Positions 41,562-49,626 of a stretch of DNA of 64,000 nucleotides are shown piece by piece. The stretch comes from Bacteroidaceae bacterium (lineage in GTDB: Bacteria; Bacteroidota; Bacteroidia; Bacteroidales; Bacteroidaceae): contig JAEEHP010000013.1 of the NCBI GenBank assembly GCA_016280855.1, forward strand, positions 1-64,000. Direction: 5' to 3'. Under the pieces are notes generated by a model. The model saw only the letters and a program-made list of their open reading frames with translations. It searched no databases and was not told where the DNA came from. Both the position numbers and the translations under genes were made by a program. Each line of letters starts with the position of its first letter. The first letter of the stretch is position 1.

Positions 41562-44500
41562 ATGACTATCTTCTTTTTCCGCACGCCGCAAAGCGTTATC
41601 GCTACACAGGCAGACCACCAGCTCACGCAAGAAGAAATCGATAAATTGGCCTGGCTCTATGGCGAAGCGACGCCCATCGAAGCCTCAGCACTTGAAGGAA
41701 CGTTCATAGGACCGCGACGCGAGATGATCACGCCGTGGAGCACCAACGCCGTAGAAATCACACAGAACATGGCCATCCAAGGCATCAGGCGCATCGAGGA
41801 ATATTTCCCCGTCCAGAGCGCCGAAGCCGAGCACGACCCCATGCTCCAGCGCATCTACAAAGGCCTCAACCAAGACATCTTCACCGTAAACATACAACCC
41901 GCGCCCATTCAGCAGATCGACGACCTCGAAGCCTACAACGAACAGGAAGGGCTCGCACTATCGCCCGAGGAGATTGACTACCTGCACGACGTGGAACGAC
42001 AGCTCGGCCGACAGCTCACCGACAGCGAAGTGTTCGGCTTCGCACAGATCAACAGCGAGCACTGCCGCCACAAGATCTTCGGAGGCACCTTCGTCATCGA
42101 CGGCGAGGAGAAGCCCAGCAGCCTCTTCCAGATGATCAAGCGCACGACGCAGGAAAATCCACACAAGATCATATCGGCATACAAAGATAATGTAGCCTTC
42201 GCCGAAGGACCCGTCGTGGAACAGTTCGCGCCCGCCGAACACGCCACCAGCGATTACTTCGTCATCAAGGACATCGAGAGCGTCATCAGCATCAAAGCCG
42301 AGACGCACAACTTTCCTACGACTGTGGAGCCCTTCAACGGCGCCTCGACCGGCACCGGCGGAGAGATTCGCGACCGCATGGGCGGCGGCACAGGCTCGTG
42401 GCCCATTGCCGGAACGGCCGTCTATATGACCTCCTATCCCGACAGCGACGCACCGCGCAAATGGCTCTATCAGACGCCTGAGCAGATCCTCATCAAGGCT
42501 TCCAACGGCGCCAGCGACTTCGGCAACAAGTTCGGACAGCCGCTCATCACGGGCTCGGTGCTCACCTTCGAGCACCAAGAGAACGGCGAGCAGTACGGCT
42601 ACGACAAAGTGATCATGCTCGCCGGAGGCGTGGGCTACGGCACGAAGCGCGACTGCCTCAAAGGCACACCCGAGAAGGGCAACAAAATCGTCGTCGTGGG
42701 CGGCGACAACTACCGCATCGGACTCGGAGGTGGATCCGTAAGCTCGGTCGATACAGGCCGCTACAGCAGCGGCATAGAGCTCAACGCCGTGCAGCGCGCC
42801 AACCCCGAGATGCAGAAGCGTGCCTACAACCTCGTACGCTCGCTCTGCGAAGAGGACGTCAACCCCGTCGTGTCGATTCACGACCACGGCTCGGCTGGTC
42901 ACGTCAACTGCCTCAGCGAACTCGTCGAGGAGTGCGGCGGACTCATTGACATGACGAAGCTGCCGATCGGCGACCCGACGCTCTCGTCGAAGGAAATCAT
43001 TGCCAACGAGAGCCAGGAGCGCATGGGACTGCTCATTCAGGAAGAGCATCTCGAACACGTTCGCAAGATTGCCGAGCGCGAGCGTGCCCCGCTCTACGTC
43101 GTCGGCGAAACGACAGGCGACGCTCACTTCGCCTTCGAGCAGGGCGACGGCGTACGACCCTTTGACCTCGACGTCGCACAGATGTTCGGCCATTCGCCCA
43201 AGACGGTGATGGTGGACGAAACAGTGGAACGACGCTACGAGGACGTGACGACAGAGATGAAAGATGAAAGATTAGAGATGAAAGATGAGCAGGCACAGCC
43301 AGCCTTCATTGCTGATCTTGTTTCCAAAATCTTCAGTTTAGAGGCCGTGGCCTGCAAGGACTGGCTGACCAATAAAGTTGACCGCTCGGTCACAGGTAAG
43401 ATAGCCCGCCAGCAATGCCAGGGCGAGCTGCAGCTGCCGCTCTCCGACTGCGGCGTCGTAGCCATCGACTACCGCGGCCGCAAAGGCATAGCCACCGCCC
43501 TCGGACACGCTCCGCAGGCAGGTCTTGCCGATCCTGCCGCCGGCTCCGTGCTCTCCGTGGCCGAGAGCCTGACAAATATCGTTTGGGCTCCACTCACCGA
43601 AGGACTCGACAGCGTCAGCCTCAGCGCCAATTGGATGTGGCCGTGCCGCTCACAGAAAGGCGAGGATGCACGCCTCTATCAGGCCGTAGAAGCACTCTCC
43701 GACTTCTGCTGCGCCCTCGAAATCAATGTGCCGACAGGAAAGGACAGCCTCTCCATGACGCAGAAATACCCCGATGGCACCAAGGTCATCGCGCCGGGCA
43801 CTGTCATCGTCAGCTCCGGCGGCGAAGTCAGCGATGTGCGCAAAGTCGTCAGCCCAGTGCTGGCCGATGAACAGAAGAGCGCGCTCTACCACATCGATTT
43901 CTCGTTCGACGAGCTGCGACTTGGGGGCAGCGCCTACGCTCAGGCTCACGGAAAGGTTGGATCCGACGTGCCGACCTGCACCAATCCCGAGTATTTCCGC
44001 GACGCGTTCAACGCCGTGCAGGAATGTGTGCAGAAAGGTCTGCTCCTGGCCGGTCATGATATCAGTGCCGGAGGTCTCATCACGACGCTCCTCGAGATGT
44101 GCTTCGCCAACACTCGCGGCGGCATGAAAATCAACCTCAACAATTTCGCCACTGATGACATCATCAAGATGCTCTTCGCCGAGAACCCTGGCGTCGTCGT
44201 GCAGGTCAGCGCCAAGCACGAAGATGAATTCAAGAAACTGATGGACGAGGCCGGCGTGGGCTATATATATATAGGTGTACCCTCTCGAGACCGCTCCATC
44301 CGCCTGCGCCGCACAGCCACTGAGGCCGACGGCTCGAAGCAAACCGTGTTCGAAGAGTCGCTCGACATCGATGCCCTGCGCGATATTTGGTATCAGCCAT
44401 CGCATCGTCTCGACCAGAAGCAGAGCATGAATGGCTGTGCCGACGAGCGCTTCGCCAACTACAAGCAGCAGCCGCTGCAGTGGAAGTTCAACACCCGCTT

Positions 44501-45326
44501 CACCGGCAAACTCAGCCAGTACCACCTCGACCCCGACCGCTGGAAGAAAGGTGCCAAAGGCAAGGTGAAAGCCGCCATCATCCGCGAGAAAGGTACGAAC
44601 GGCGAACGCGAGATGGCCTATTGCCTCTACCTCGCCGGCTTCGAAGTCAAGGACGTCATGATGACCGACCTCATCACGGGTCGCGAGACGTTGGACGACG
44701 TACAGATGATCGTCTTCTGCGGCGGTTTCTCCAACAGCGACGTGCTTGGCTCTGCCAAGGGCTGGGCTGGCGCCTTCCTCTTCAACCCGAAGGCCAAAGC
44801 TGCCCTCGACCGCTTCTATGCCCGTCCCGACACGCTCTCGCTCGGCATCTGCAACGGTTGCCAGCTGATGGTAGAGCTGAACCTATTAGGGCTGGCCCCC
44901 GCGGGGGCCGTAAGGGGGGCCACTATGCTCCACAACACCAGCCACAAATTTGAGTCGGCCTTCCTCGGATTGACCATCCCCGAGAACAACAGCGTGCTCT
45001 TCAAGTCGCTCTCCGGCAGCAAACTCGGCATCTGGGTCGCTCATGGCGAGGGCAAATTCCATCTGCCTCAGCCCGAAAGCGCATACAACGTAGTGGCCAA
45101 ATACAGCTACGACGCCTATCCCGCCAACCCCAACGGCTCCGACTACGCCGTCGCCGGCCTCTGCTCAGCCGACGGTCGCCATCTCGCGATGATGCCTCAC
45201 TTGGAGCGAGCCATCTTCCCCTGGCAGTGCGCCTACTATCCCGCAAGCCGCAGCAAGGACGAAGTGACGCCCTGGATCGAAGCCTTCGTCAACGCCCGCA
45301 TCTGGTGCGAAGCTCACACTGCATGA
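41562..45326 (+). CDS. purL: Phosphoribosylformylglycinamidine synthase
   Basis: 1254 aa, the long single-chain form. The N-terminal domain is followed by two synthetase halves (INSEHCRHKIFGG, KAETHNFPTTVEPFNGASTG, DHGSAGHVNC) and a C-terminal glutaminase domain with LGICNGCQLM (Cys1097) and later WVAHGEGKFH. It converts FGAR to FGAM in purine synthesis using glutamine and ATP. Two features are odd: a short acidic insert near residue 565-580 (MKDERLEMKDEQ), coded by a 7-mer repeat, and an insert after the active-site Cys (GLAPAGAVRGA) coded by a GC palindrome. Both keep the frame and sit in surface loops by family comparison. Confidence 0.96.
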   Translation: MTIFFFRTPQSVIATQADHQLTQEEIDKLAWLYGEATPIEASALEGTFIGPRREMITPWSTNAVEITQNMAIQGIRRIEEYFPVQSAEAEHDPMLQRIYKGLNQDIFTVNIQPAPIQQIDDLEAYNEQEGLALSPEEIDYLHDVERQLGRQLTDSEVFGFAQINSEHCRHKIFGGTFVIDGEEKPSSLFQMIKRTTQENPHKIISAYKDNVAFAEGPVVEQFAPAEHATSDYFVIKDIESVISIKAETHNFPTTVEPFNGASTGTGGEIRDRMGGGTGSWPIAGTAVYMTSYPDSDAPRKWLYQTPEQILIKASNGASDFGNKFGQPLITGSVLTFEHQENGEQYGYDKVIMLAGGVGYGTKRDCLKGTPEKGNKIVVVGGDNYRIGLGGGSVSSVDTGRYSSGIELNAVQRANPEMQKRAYNLVRSLCEEDVNPVVSIHDHGSAGHVNCLSELVEECGGLIDMTKLPIGDPTLSSKEIIANESQERMGLLIQEEHLEHVRKIAERERAPLYVVGETTGDAHFAFEQGDGVRPFDLDVAQMFGHSPKTVMVDETVERRYEDVTTEMKDERLEMKDEQAQPAFIADLVSKIFSLEAVACKDWLTNKVDRSVTGKIARQQCQGELQLPLSDCGVVAIDYRGRKGIATALGHAPQAGLADPAAGSVLSVAESLTNIVWAPLTEGLDSVSLSANWMWPCRSQKGEDARLYQAVEALSDFCCALEINVPTGKDSLSMTQKYPDGTKVIAPGTVIVSSGGEVSDVRKVVSPVLADEQKSALYHIDFSFDELRLGGSAYAQAHGKVGSDVPTCTNPEYFRDAFNAVQECVQKGLLLAGHDISAGGLITTLLEMCFANTRGGMKINLNNFATDDIIKMLFAENPGVVVQVSAKHEDEFKKLMDEAGVGYIYIGVPSRDRSIRLRRTATEADGSKQTVFEESLDIDALRDIWYQPSHRLDQKQSMNGCADERFANYKQQPLQWKFNTRFTGKLSQYHLDPDRWKKGAKGKVKAAIIREKGTNGEREMAYCLYLAGFEVKDVMMTDLITGRETLDDVQMIVFCGGFSNSDVLGSAKGWAGAFLFNPKAKAALDRFYARPDTLSLGICNGCQLMVELNLLGLAPAGAVRGATMLHNTSHKFESAFLGLTIPENNSVLFKSLSGSKLGIWVAHGEGKFHLPQPESAYNVVAKYSYDAYPANPNGSDYAVAGLCSADGRHLAMMPHLERAIFPWQCAYYPASRSKDEVTPWIEAFVNARIWCEAHTA
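43254..43289. repeat. gatgaaa 7-mer repeat inside purL
   Basis: gatgaaa-gatgaaa-gattaga-gatgaaa-gatgag: five units of 7 nt in frame with the gene, coding for EMKDERLEMKDE. The composition differs from the GC-rich codons on both sides. Confidence 0.65.
44885..44924. repeat. GC palindrome inside purL
   Basis: ggcccccgcgggggcc (44894-44909) is a perfect 16-bp palindrome, continued by gtaaggggggcca. It codes for LAPAGAVRGA between the glutaminase Cys loop and MLHNTSHKF. The word is typical of dispersed hairpins rather than of purL. Confidence 0.6.
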
Positions 45327-45389
45327 TAAGCCATTGCTCCGCGCTGCCGACGCATGCCGAAGCAGCTGTACAATGAAAACGAATACGCC

Positions 45390-45475
45390 ATTGTCCATTA
45401 TACATTATCAATTATACATTATACATTATCAATTATACATTATCAATTATACATTATCAATTATACATTATCAAC
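45390..45475. repeat. Tandem 7-mer repeat (attatac, attatca)
   Basis: About 12 units alternating attatac and attatca fill the gap up to the start of the chromate transporter gene, leaving no normal ribosome-binding site. Confidence 0.88.
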
Positions 45476-45481
45476 TAAATC

Positions 45482-46030
45482 GTGCTCGCATTATTTAAGA
45501 CCTTCTTCCGCATCGGCCTCTTCACCATCGGCGGTGGCTACGCGATGATTCCGCTCATCGAGGCGAAGATCGTCGATGAGAAGCAATGGATTACGCGTGA
45601 GGAGCTGCTCGACCTGATGGCTGTGGCGCAGTCCTGTCCCGGCATCTTCGCTGTGAACATCGCCATCTTCATCGGCTACAAGCTGCACGGCGTGGGCGGA
45701 GCGCTGATGTCCACGTTGGGATGCATCCTGCCATCGTTCATGATCATCCTCGCCATCGCCCTCTTCTTCCGTCAGTTCCAGGACAACCCGTGGGTAGCGC
45801 GTGCTTTCCGCGGCATACGTCCCTGCGTCGTCGCCCTCATCGCCGCTCCCACATTCAAGATGGCTAAGACGGCTCAGATCGGCTGGACCAACGTCTGGAT
45901 TCCCGTCCTCGGTGCCTTCCTCATCTGGATGTTCGGCGTCTCACCCATCTGGGTCATTGCCGCCGCAGGATTGGGAGGTTGGCTTTACGGAAAATATATA
46001 GTTGACTCTCCCCCCGAGTCCGCCCCATAA
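45482..46030 (+). CDS. Chromate transporter, first half (CHR family)
   Basis: 182 aa. It uses GTG as start (MLALFKTFFRIGLFTIGGGYAMIPLIE). The signature FTIGGGYAMIP, the middle AQSCPGIFAVNIAIFIGY, and about five to six TM segments match one CHR domain. In this split form the two halves are separate genes and likely act as a heterodimer in the inner membrane. Substrates may be chromate or sulfate, but in anaerobes the true substrate is unknown. The second half starts 2 bp after the stop. The gene begins directly after a 7-mer repeat. Confidence 0.88.
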   Translation: MLALFKTFFRIGLFTIGGGYAMIPLIEAKIVDEKQWITREELLDLMAVAQSCPGIFAVNIAIFIGYKLHGVGGALMSTLGCILPSFMIILAIALFFRQFQDNPWVARAFRGIRPCVVALIAAPTFKMAKTAQIGWTNVWIPVLGAFLIWMFGVSPIWVIAAAGLGGWLYGKYIVDSPPESAP

Positions 46031-46032
46031 CT

Positions 46033-46605
46033 ATGCTCTACTTCCAGCTCTTCTACACCTTCTTCCTCATCGGCCTCTTCGGCTTCGGAGGCGGTTATGC
46101 AATGATTTCCATGATCCAGGGCGAGGTCGTGACCAATCACCATTGGATGACGATGGGCGAGTTTACTGATATCGTCGCTGTGTCACAAATGACACCGGGT
46201 CCGATTGGCATCAACTCCGCTACCTACGTTGGATATACCGCGGTCGTCAATGCAGGCGGTGCACATTGGATGGGCGTTCTCGGTTCGGCTACAGCCACCT
46301 TCGCCGTTGTCCTGCCCTCGTTCATTCTCATGCTGCTCATCGCTAAGTTCTTGATGAAGTACAAGCATCACCCCATCGTTGAGCACGTCTTCTCCGGCTT
46401 ACGCCCTGCCGTCGTCGGACTGTTGGCCGCAGCCTGCCTGCTACTGATGACACCCGAGAATTTCTCCACGCCCTCCGAATCGCCGTGGCAGTTCTGGATC
46501 AGCATTGCCATTTTCGTGCTGACCATTGTCGCCTGTCAAGTCTATAAGATCAATCCCATACGTGTGCTCCTCTTCTGTGCACTCGTCGGCATTCTCCTGT
46601 TCTAA
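46033..46605 (+). CDS. Chromate transporter, second half (CHR family)
   Basis: 190 aa. It starts MLYFQLFYTFFLIGLFGFGGGYAMISMIQGE with the same GFGGGYAM signature and VSQMTPGPIGINSATYVGY, the PGP motif of the family. There are about six TM segments. It is the partner of the protein encoded just upstream. Its stop overlaps by 4 bp the stop end of the convergent comEC-like gene, so the two transcripts meet here without a visible terminator. Confidence 0.88.
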   Translation: MLYFQLFYTFFLIGLFGFGGGYAMISMIQGEVVTNHHWMTMGEFTDIVAVSQMTPGPIGINSATYVGYTAVVNAGGAHWMGVLGSATATFAVVLPSFILMLLIAKFLMKYKHHPIVEHVFSGLRPAVVGLLAAACLLLMTPENFSTPSESPWQFWISIAIFVLTIVACQVYKINPIRVLLFCALVGILLF

Positions 46606-48350
46606 AGCTGCGATGGACCTTCAGCGCCGAGCTTAAAACGCAAGGCCCCTTCCTCCGCCACGTCGTAGGTGCTCCACCCTACCCTTTCCGCATCTTCCCG
46701 TAAACCTTTTCGTTGCCAAGGCTTAAGGCAGGCATCGAGCACCAGCAGACTAGGGGCATATCTCGTTGCCAACTCCCCTAATAGCGCCCCCTCAAAACCC
46801 TTCGTGATCCACAACACATTCACGCCGACCCTTTCCCCGCTGCTGCCTGCGGCTTCACCGCTGCCGTCTATCATCACCGCCTTGAACCCCTTCACGGCCA
46901 CGGCCGACCGACCTTCCAACACCTCGGGTCTGCGTGTCAACCTTCTCTGCCAAAAGCTCTTGGCGATAAACGCCAACCCTGAATCCGCCTGTTCGGGTTC
47001 GGGCATCAGCAACCAGCTCTGTTCCGGCGAGGCAATGAGATGCAAGGCCGGACAACGGCGATTGTGATACACCACCACTTGCGGCTCTGCCTTTCGGCTC
47101 CAAAAATCATGAATGAGCGCCCCGGGCCATTGCGCCACCTGCGACATCAGCCACAACTGCGCACCGACAAGCCACGACAGCCCTTCCGTCAGGAAAACGG
47201 CACCGCCCATCCACACACAGGACAGCAGCAGGATGCCGAAAAACAGATACAGGATGAGTGTCGTCAGCGGAATCAGCACGATGCTCATCACGACACCGTA
47301 AGTCGGCAACTGATGGAAATAATAGGCCACCAACGGCCACGTCAGCAACTGAGCGCACAACGATACGGCAACGATCTTGGCGGGCCAGAGAAGGTGATAG
47401 CGCTCCAACCAGAAGATCTGAAAGCGCCAACGCTCGAAAGCCTTCATGTACAAAGGACGATAGACAACCAAGATGCCGGCTACGGCCAGGCACGACAACT
47501 GCGCTCCGGCATCGAACAGGAACACGGGACGACACAACAGCATCACCACGATGGTGAGCACGAGATAATGTATAGGCGCACTGCCATGGCGCAGCAAACT
47601 GGCTAAGACAAAGAAGGAAGTCATCAAGGCGGCACGAACCAACGATGTCGGAAAGCCGGCAACGAAGGCATACAGCCAGATAAACACAATAATGCTCACG
47701 CCCAACGGTTTACGCCATCGTGACATCAACAGCCAACCATTGAGCCATGCCAACAGCAAACCAACCATAATGCCCAGATGCAACCCCGACAGCGCCAACA
47801 GATGGCTCGCACCAGCCGCAGCATAAACGTCACGGGTTTCGCGGTCCAAATGCGAACGGTCGCCTAAGGTCATCGCCGCCATGATAGCCCATGTTTCGTC
47901 CTCCATGCCAAGCCTCACCATGTGCGTTTCCACCCTTTCACGAAAAGCCAACGCTTCCCTTTTGGCAGAAGCCATCCAGAAGGTGGTGTCTTCCTCGCCT
48001 TGAATCCAGCGCCACCGCACATAGTCGAACTCATCGGGATTGCCGCGATTTACGGGTGGCCGCTCCATCGCATTCCATGCCTCATGAACCTCTGAGGCGT
48101 AAACGGCATAACGCATGAAACCCACCGAAGCGAAGAACAACATGACGACACCGGGGAACAGCCAGCTACGGAAGCCGGAACGATCACGACGACGCCACAA
48201 AAGCAGAGACAACAGCAGCAACAGGATACAAAAGCCCCACGCAGCCCATTCTAACCACGCGGGGACAATAAATCTCTGATAGAAAAGGACGTCAGCCGTC
48301 GCGATGCCAGCCATCAGCGACAGGGCGATCAAGACTACCGGATAAGGCAT
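46602..48350 (-). CDS. ComEC/Rec2-family membrane protein without MBL domain
   Basis: 582 aa. About ten TM helices are present. The competence-domain hallmark ASHLLALSGLHLGIMVGLLL (about 182-201) and TSLVRAALMTS near 240 are clear. In transformable bacteria ComEC forms the channel for single-stranded DNA. Here the C-terminal part (about 420-582) is a soluble region with no HxHxDH motif, so the metallo-beta-lactamase nuclease domain is missing or highly diverged; this shorter form is frequent in Bacteroidetes. Its ATG lies 16 bp inside the upstream rpe gene. Confidence 0.85.
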   Translation of the reverse strand: MPYPVVLIALSLMAGIATADVLFYQRFIVPAWLEWAAWGFCILLLLLSLLLWRRRDRSGFRSWLFPGVVMLFFASVGFMRYAVYASEVHEAWNAMERPPVNRGNPDEFDYVRWRWIQGEEDTTFWMASAKREALAFRERVETHMVRLGMEDETWAIMAAMTLGDRSHLDRETRDVYAAAGASHLLALSGLHLGIMVGLLLAWLNGWLLMSRWRKPLGVSIIVFIWLYAFVAGFPTSLVRAALMTSFFVLASLLRHGSAPIHYLVLTIVVMLLCRPVFLFDAGAQLSCLAVAGILVVYRPLYMKAFERWRFQIFWLERYHLLWPAKIVAVSLCAQLLTWPLVAYYFHQLPTYGVVMSIVLIPLTTLILYLFFGILLLSCVWMGGAVFLTEGLSWLVGAQLWLMSQVAQWPGALIHDFWSRKAEPQVVVYHNRRCPALHLIASPEQSWLLMPEPEQADSGLAFIAKSFWQRRLTRRPEVLEGRSAVAVKGFKAVMIDGSGEAAGSSGERVGVNVLWITKGFEGALLGELATRYAPSLLVLDACLKPWQRKGLREDAERVGWSTYDVAEEGALRFKLGAEGPSQL

Positions 48351-49027
48351 AGCTGCTTCAACGCATGCACTTCGGCCACGGGGTCCGGCTTGCCGTAGAG
48401 CGCACTGCCTGCCACATAAACGTCAACGCCGGCAGCTGCCAGTCGCGGTGCCGTCGTACGGTTGACGCCGCCATCGACTTCGATGAGCGCCTGGGAACCG
48501 GTGCGGGTAATCAGTTCACGCAGACGGCGAACCTTGTCCAGACTGTGTTCGATGAACTTCTGAGCGCCGAAGCCCGGATTCACGGTCATCAGCATGACTA
48601 CATCCACGTCGCAGATGATCTCCTCGAGCGTCGAAACGGGCGTCGAGGGATTCAGCGTCACGGCAGCGCGCATTCCGGCCTCATGAATCTGCTGGATGGT
48701 GCGATGGAGATGCACGCAAGCCTCCTGGTGAACGTTCATGATGGCGGCACCGAGGTCACGGACCTGCGACACGAACTTTTCGGGCTGCACGATCATCAGA
48801 TGCACGTCCAGCGGTTTCTGCGTCAGACGGGCCACGTGTTCCAACACGGGGAAGCCGAAAGAGATGTTCGGCACGAACACGCCGTCCATCACATCCAAGT
48901 GCAACCAATCGGCTTCCGAACGGTTGAACCACTCCATTTCCAACTGCAGGTTGGCAAAGTTAGCGGCCAACAGGCTCGGGGAAATCAGGCTATGCTGACC
49001 TGCCCCCTGTGTTCTCAGTTCTATCAT
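48335..49027 (-). CDS. rpe: Ribulose-phosphate 3-epimerase
   Basis: 230 aa from the ATG giving MIELRTQGAGQH; a longer reading adds an unrelated head. ISPSLLAANFANL, HLDVMDGVFVPNISFG (catalytic Asp), HLMIVQPEKF, VMLMTVNPGFGAQKF and EVDGGVN are all family signatures of the TIM-barrel epimerase of the pentose phosphate pathway, with metal-binding His and Asp visible. The gene overlaps the comEC-like gene by 16 bp, and its start overlaps the stop of a 54-aa ORF upstream (ATGA). Confidence 0.96.
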   Translation of the reverse strand: MIELRTQGAGQHSLISPSLLAANFANLQLEMEWFNRSEADWLHLDVMDGVFVPNISFGFPVLEHVARLTQKPLDVHLMIVQPEKFVSQVRDLGAAIMNVHQEACVHLHRTIQQIHEAGMRAAVTLNPSTPVSTLEEIICDVDVVMLMTVNPGFGAQKFIEHSLDKVRRLRELITRTGSQALIEVDGGVNRTTAPRLAAAGVDVYVAGSALYGKPDPVAEVHALKQLCLIR

Positions 49028-49188
49028 AGTGGTCTGAACGTCCGTGCGAAAGCGCGGATTTGATGAATCGTGGAAGCTTTGGGACCTATACACCTATTGC
49101 CGCGGGAAGCGGTCCTGATGGTTGCGGCAAGTTGTTCGGCAGTGACAATCTTCGTCAGCTGCACGGGAATGAGTAAGGGTTTCTCCAT
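49024..49188 (-). CDS. 54-aa ORF translationally coupled to rpe
   Basis: It starts MEKPLLIPVQLTKIVTAEQL and ends IRAFARTFRPL. Basic C-terminal half, no TM. The ATGA overlap with rpe suggests a real coding leader rather than chance. No family is recognised with certainty. A regulatory leader peptide or a small RNA-binding protein are both possible. Confidence 0.45.
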   Translation of the reverse strand: MEKPLLIPVQLTKIVTAEQLAATIRTASRGNRCIGPKASTIHQIRAFARTFRPL

Positions 49189-49435
49189 AGGCAGACGCGT
49201 TTAGTTGCGTTATTCTATTTTATTAACGTACACACATCGTCGTTTATTGTGCAATGATGCGAGAACAATCTGTTAACATCAGTTAAACCCGAAACATTGC
49301 CTTAAGCCATGACCGCAGGACGCATTTTACATCGTTTCGCTTCCCTTTTGCTTAATTATTTCCACTTTTTAAGCATCAAAAAGAAGCAAATTGTTAAAAA
49401 GAAGAGCCAAAATGCTTCTTTTTTTGAGATTTTTA

Positions 49436-49465
49436 TTGTCGTTAACAAAAAAAGCGTTAACTTTG
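49436..49465 (+). promoter_or_regulatory. Promoter of the SusCD operon
   Basis: TTG (49436-49438), a 19-bp spacer and TAACTTTG (49458-49465) match the phylum consensus. The start codon is about 160 bp downstream, giving a long leader. The stretch 49189-49435 holds no gene that I can support. Confidence 0.78.
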
Positions 49466-49481
49466 CGCCGTTTTGTGGGAA

Positions 49482-49527
49482 TCCTGTGCCCAGGAGCCTG
49501 CAATTACACCTTATTATATATATAAGG
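49482..49527 (+). promoter_or_regulatory. Hairpins in the long SusC leader
   Basis: tcctg-tgcc-cagga (49482-49495) and ccttat...ataagg (49509-49527) are two small stem-loops about 15-60 nt after the expected transcription start. They could control message stability or premature termination. No known riboswitch is recognised. Confidence 0.35.
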
Positions 49528-49626
49528 CGGCAACAATTTATATGTAGATTTAAGGTTGACAGGATACAAGAAAAAGCAAAAAAATTAGAGATAACAAGTT
49601 CTATGTTTAATTCAAAGAGAGTATTT

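Noticed and set aside
49309..49626. N-terminal extension of SusC by 106 residues
   Set aside because: It would run through the promoter and leader and place the signal peptide inside the protein.
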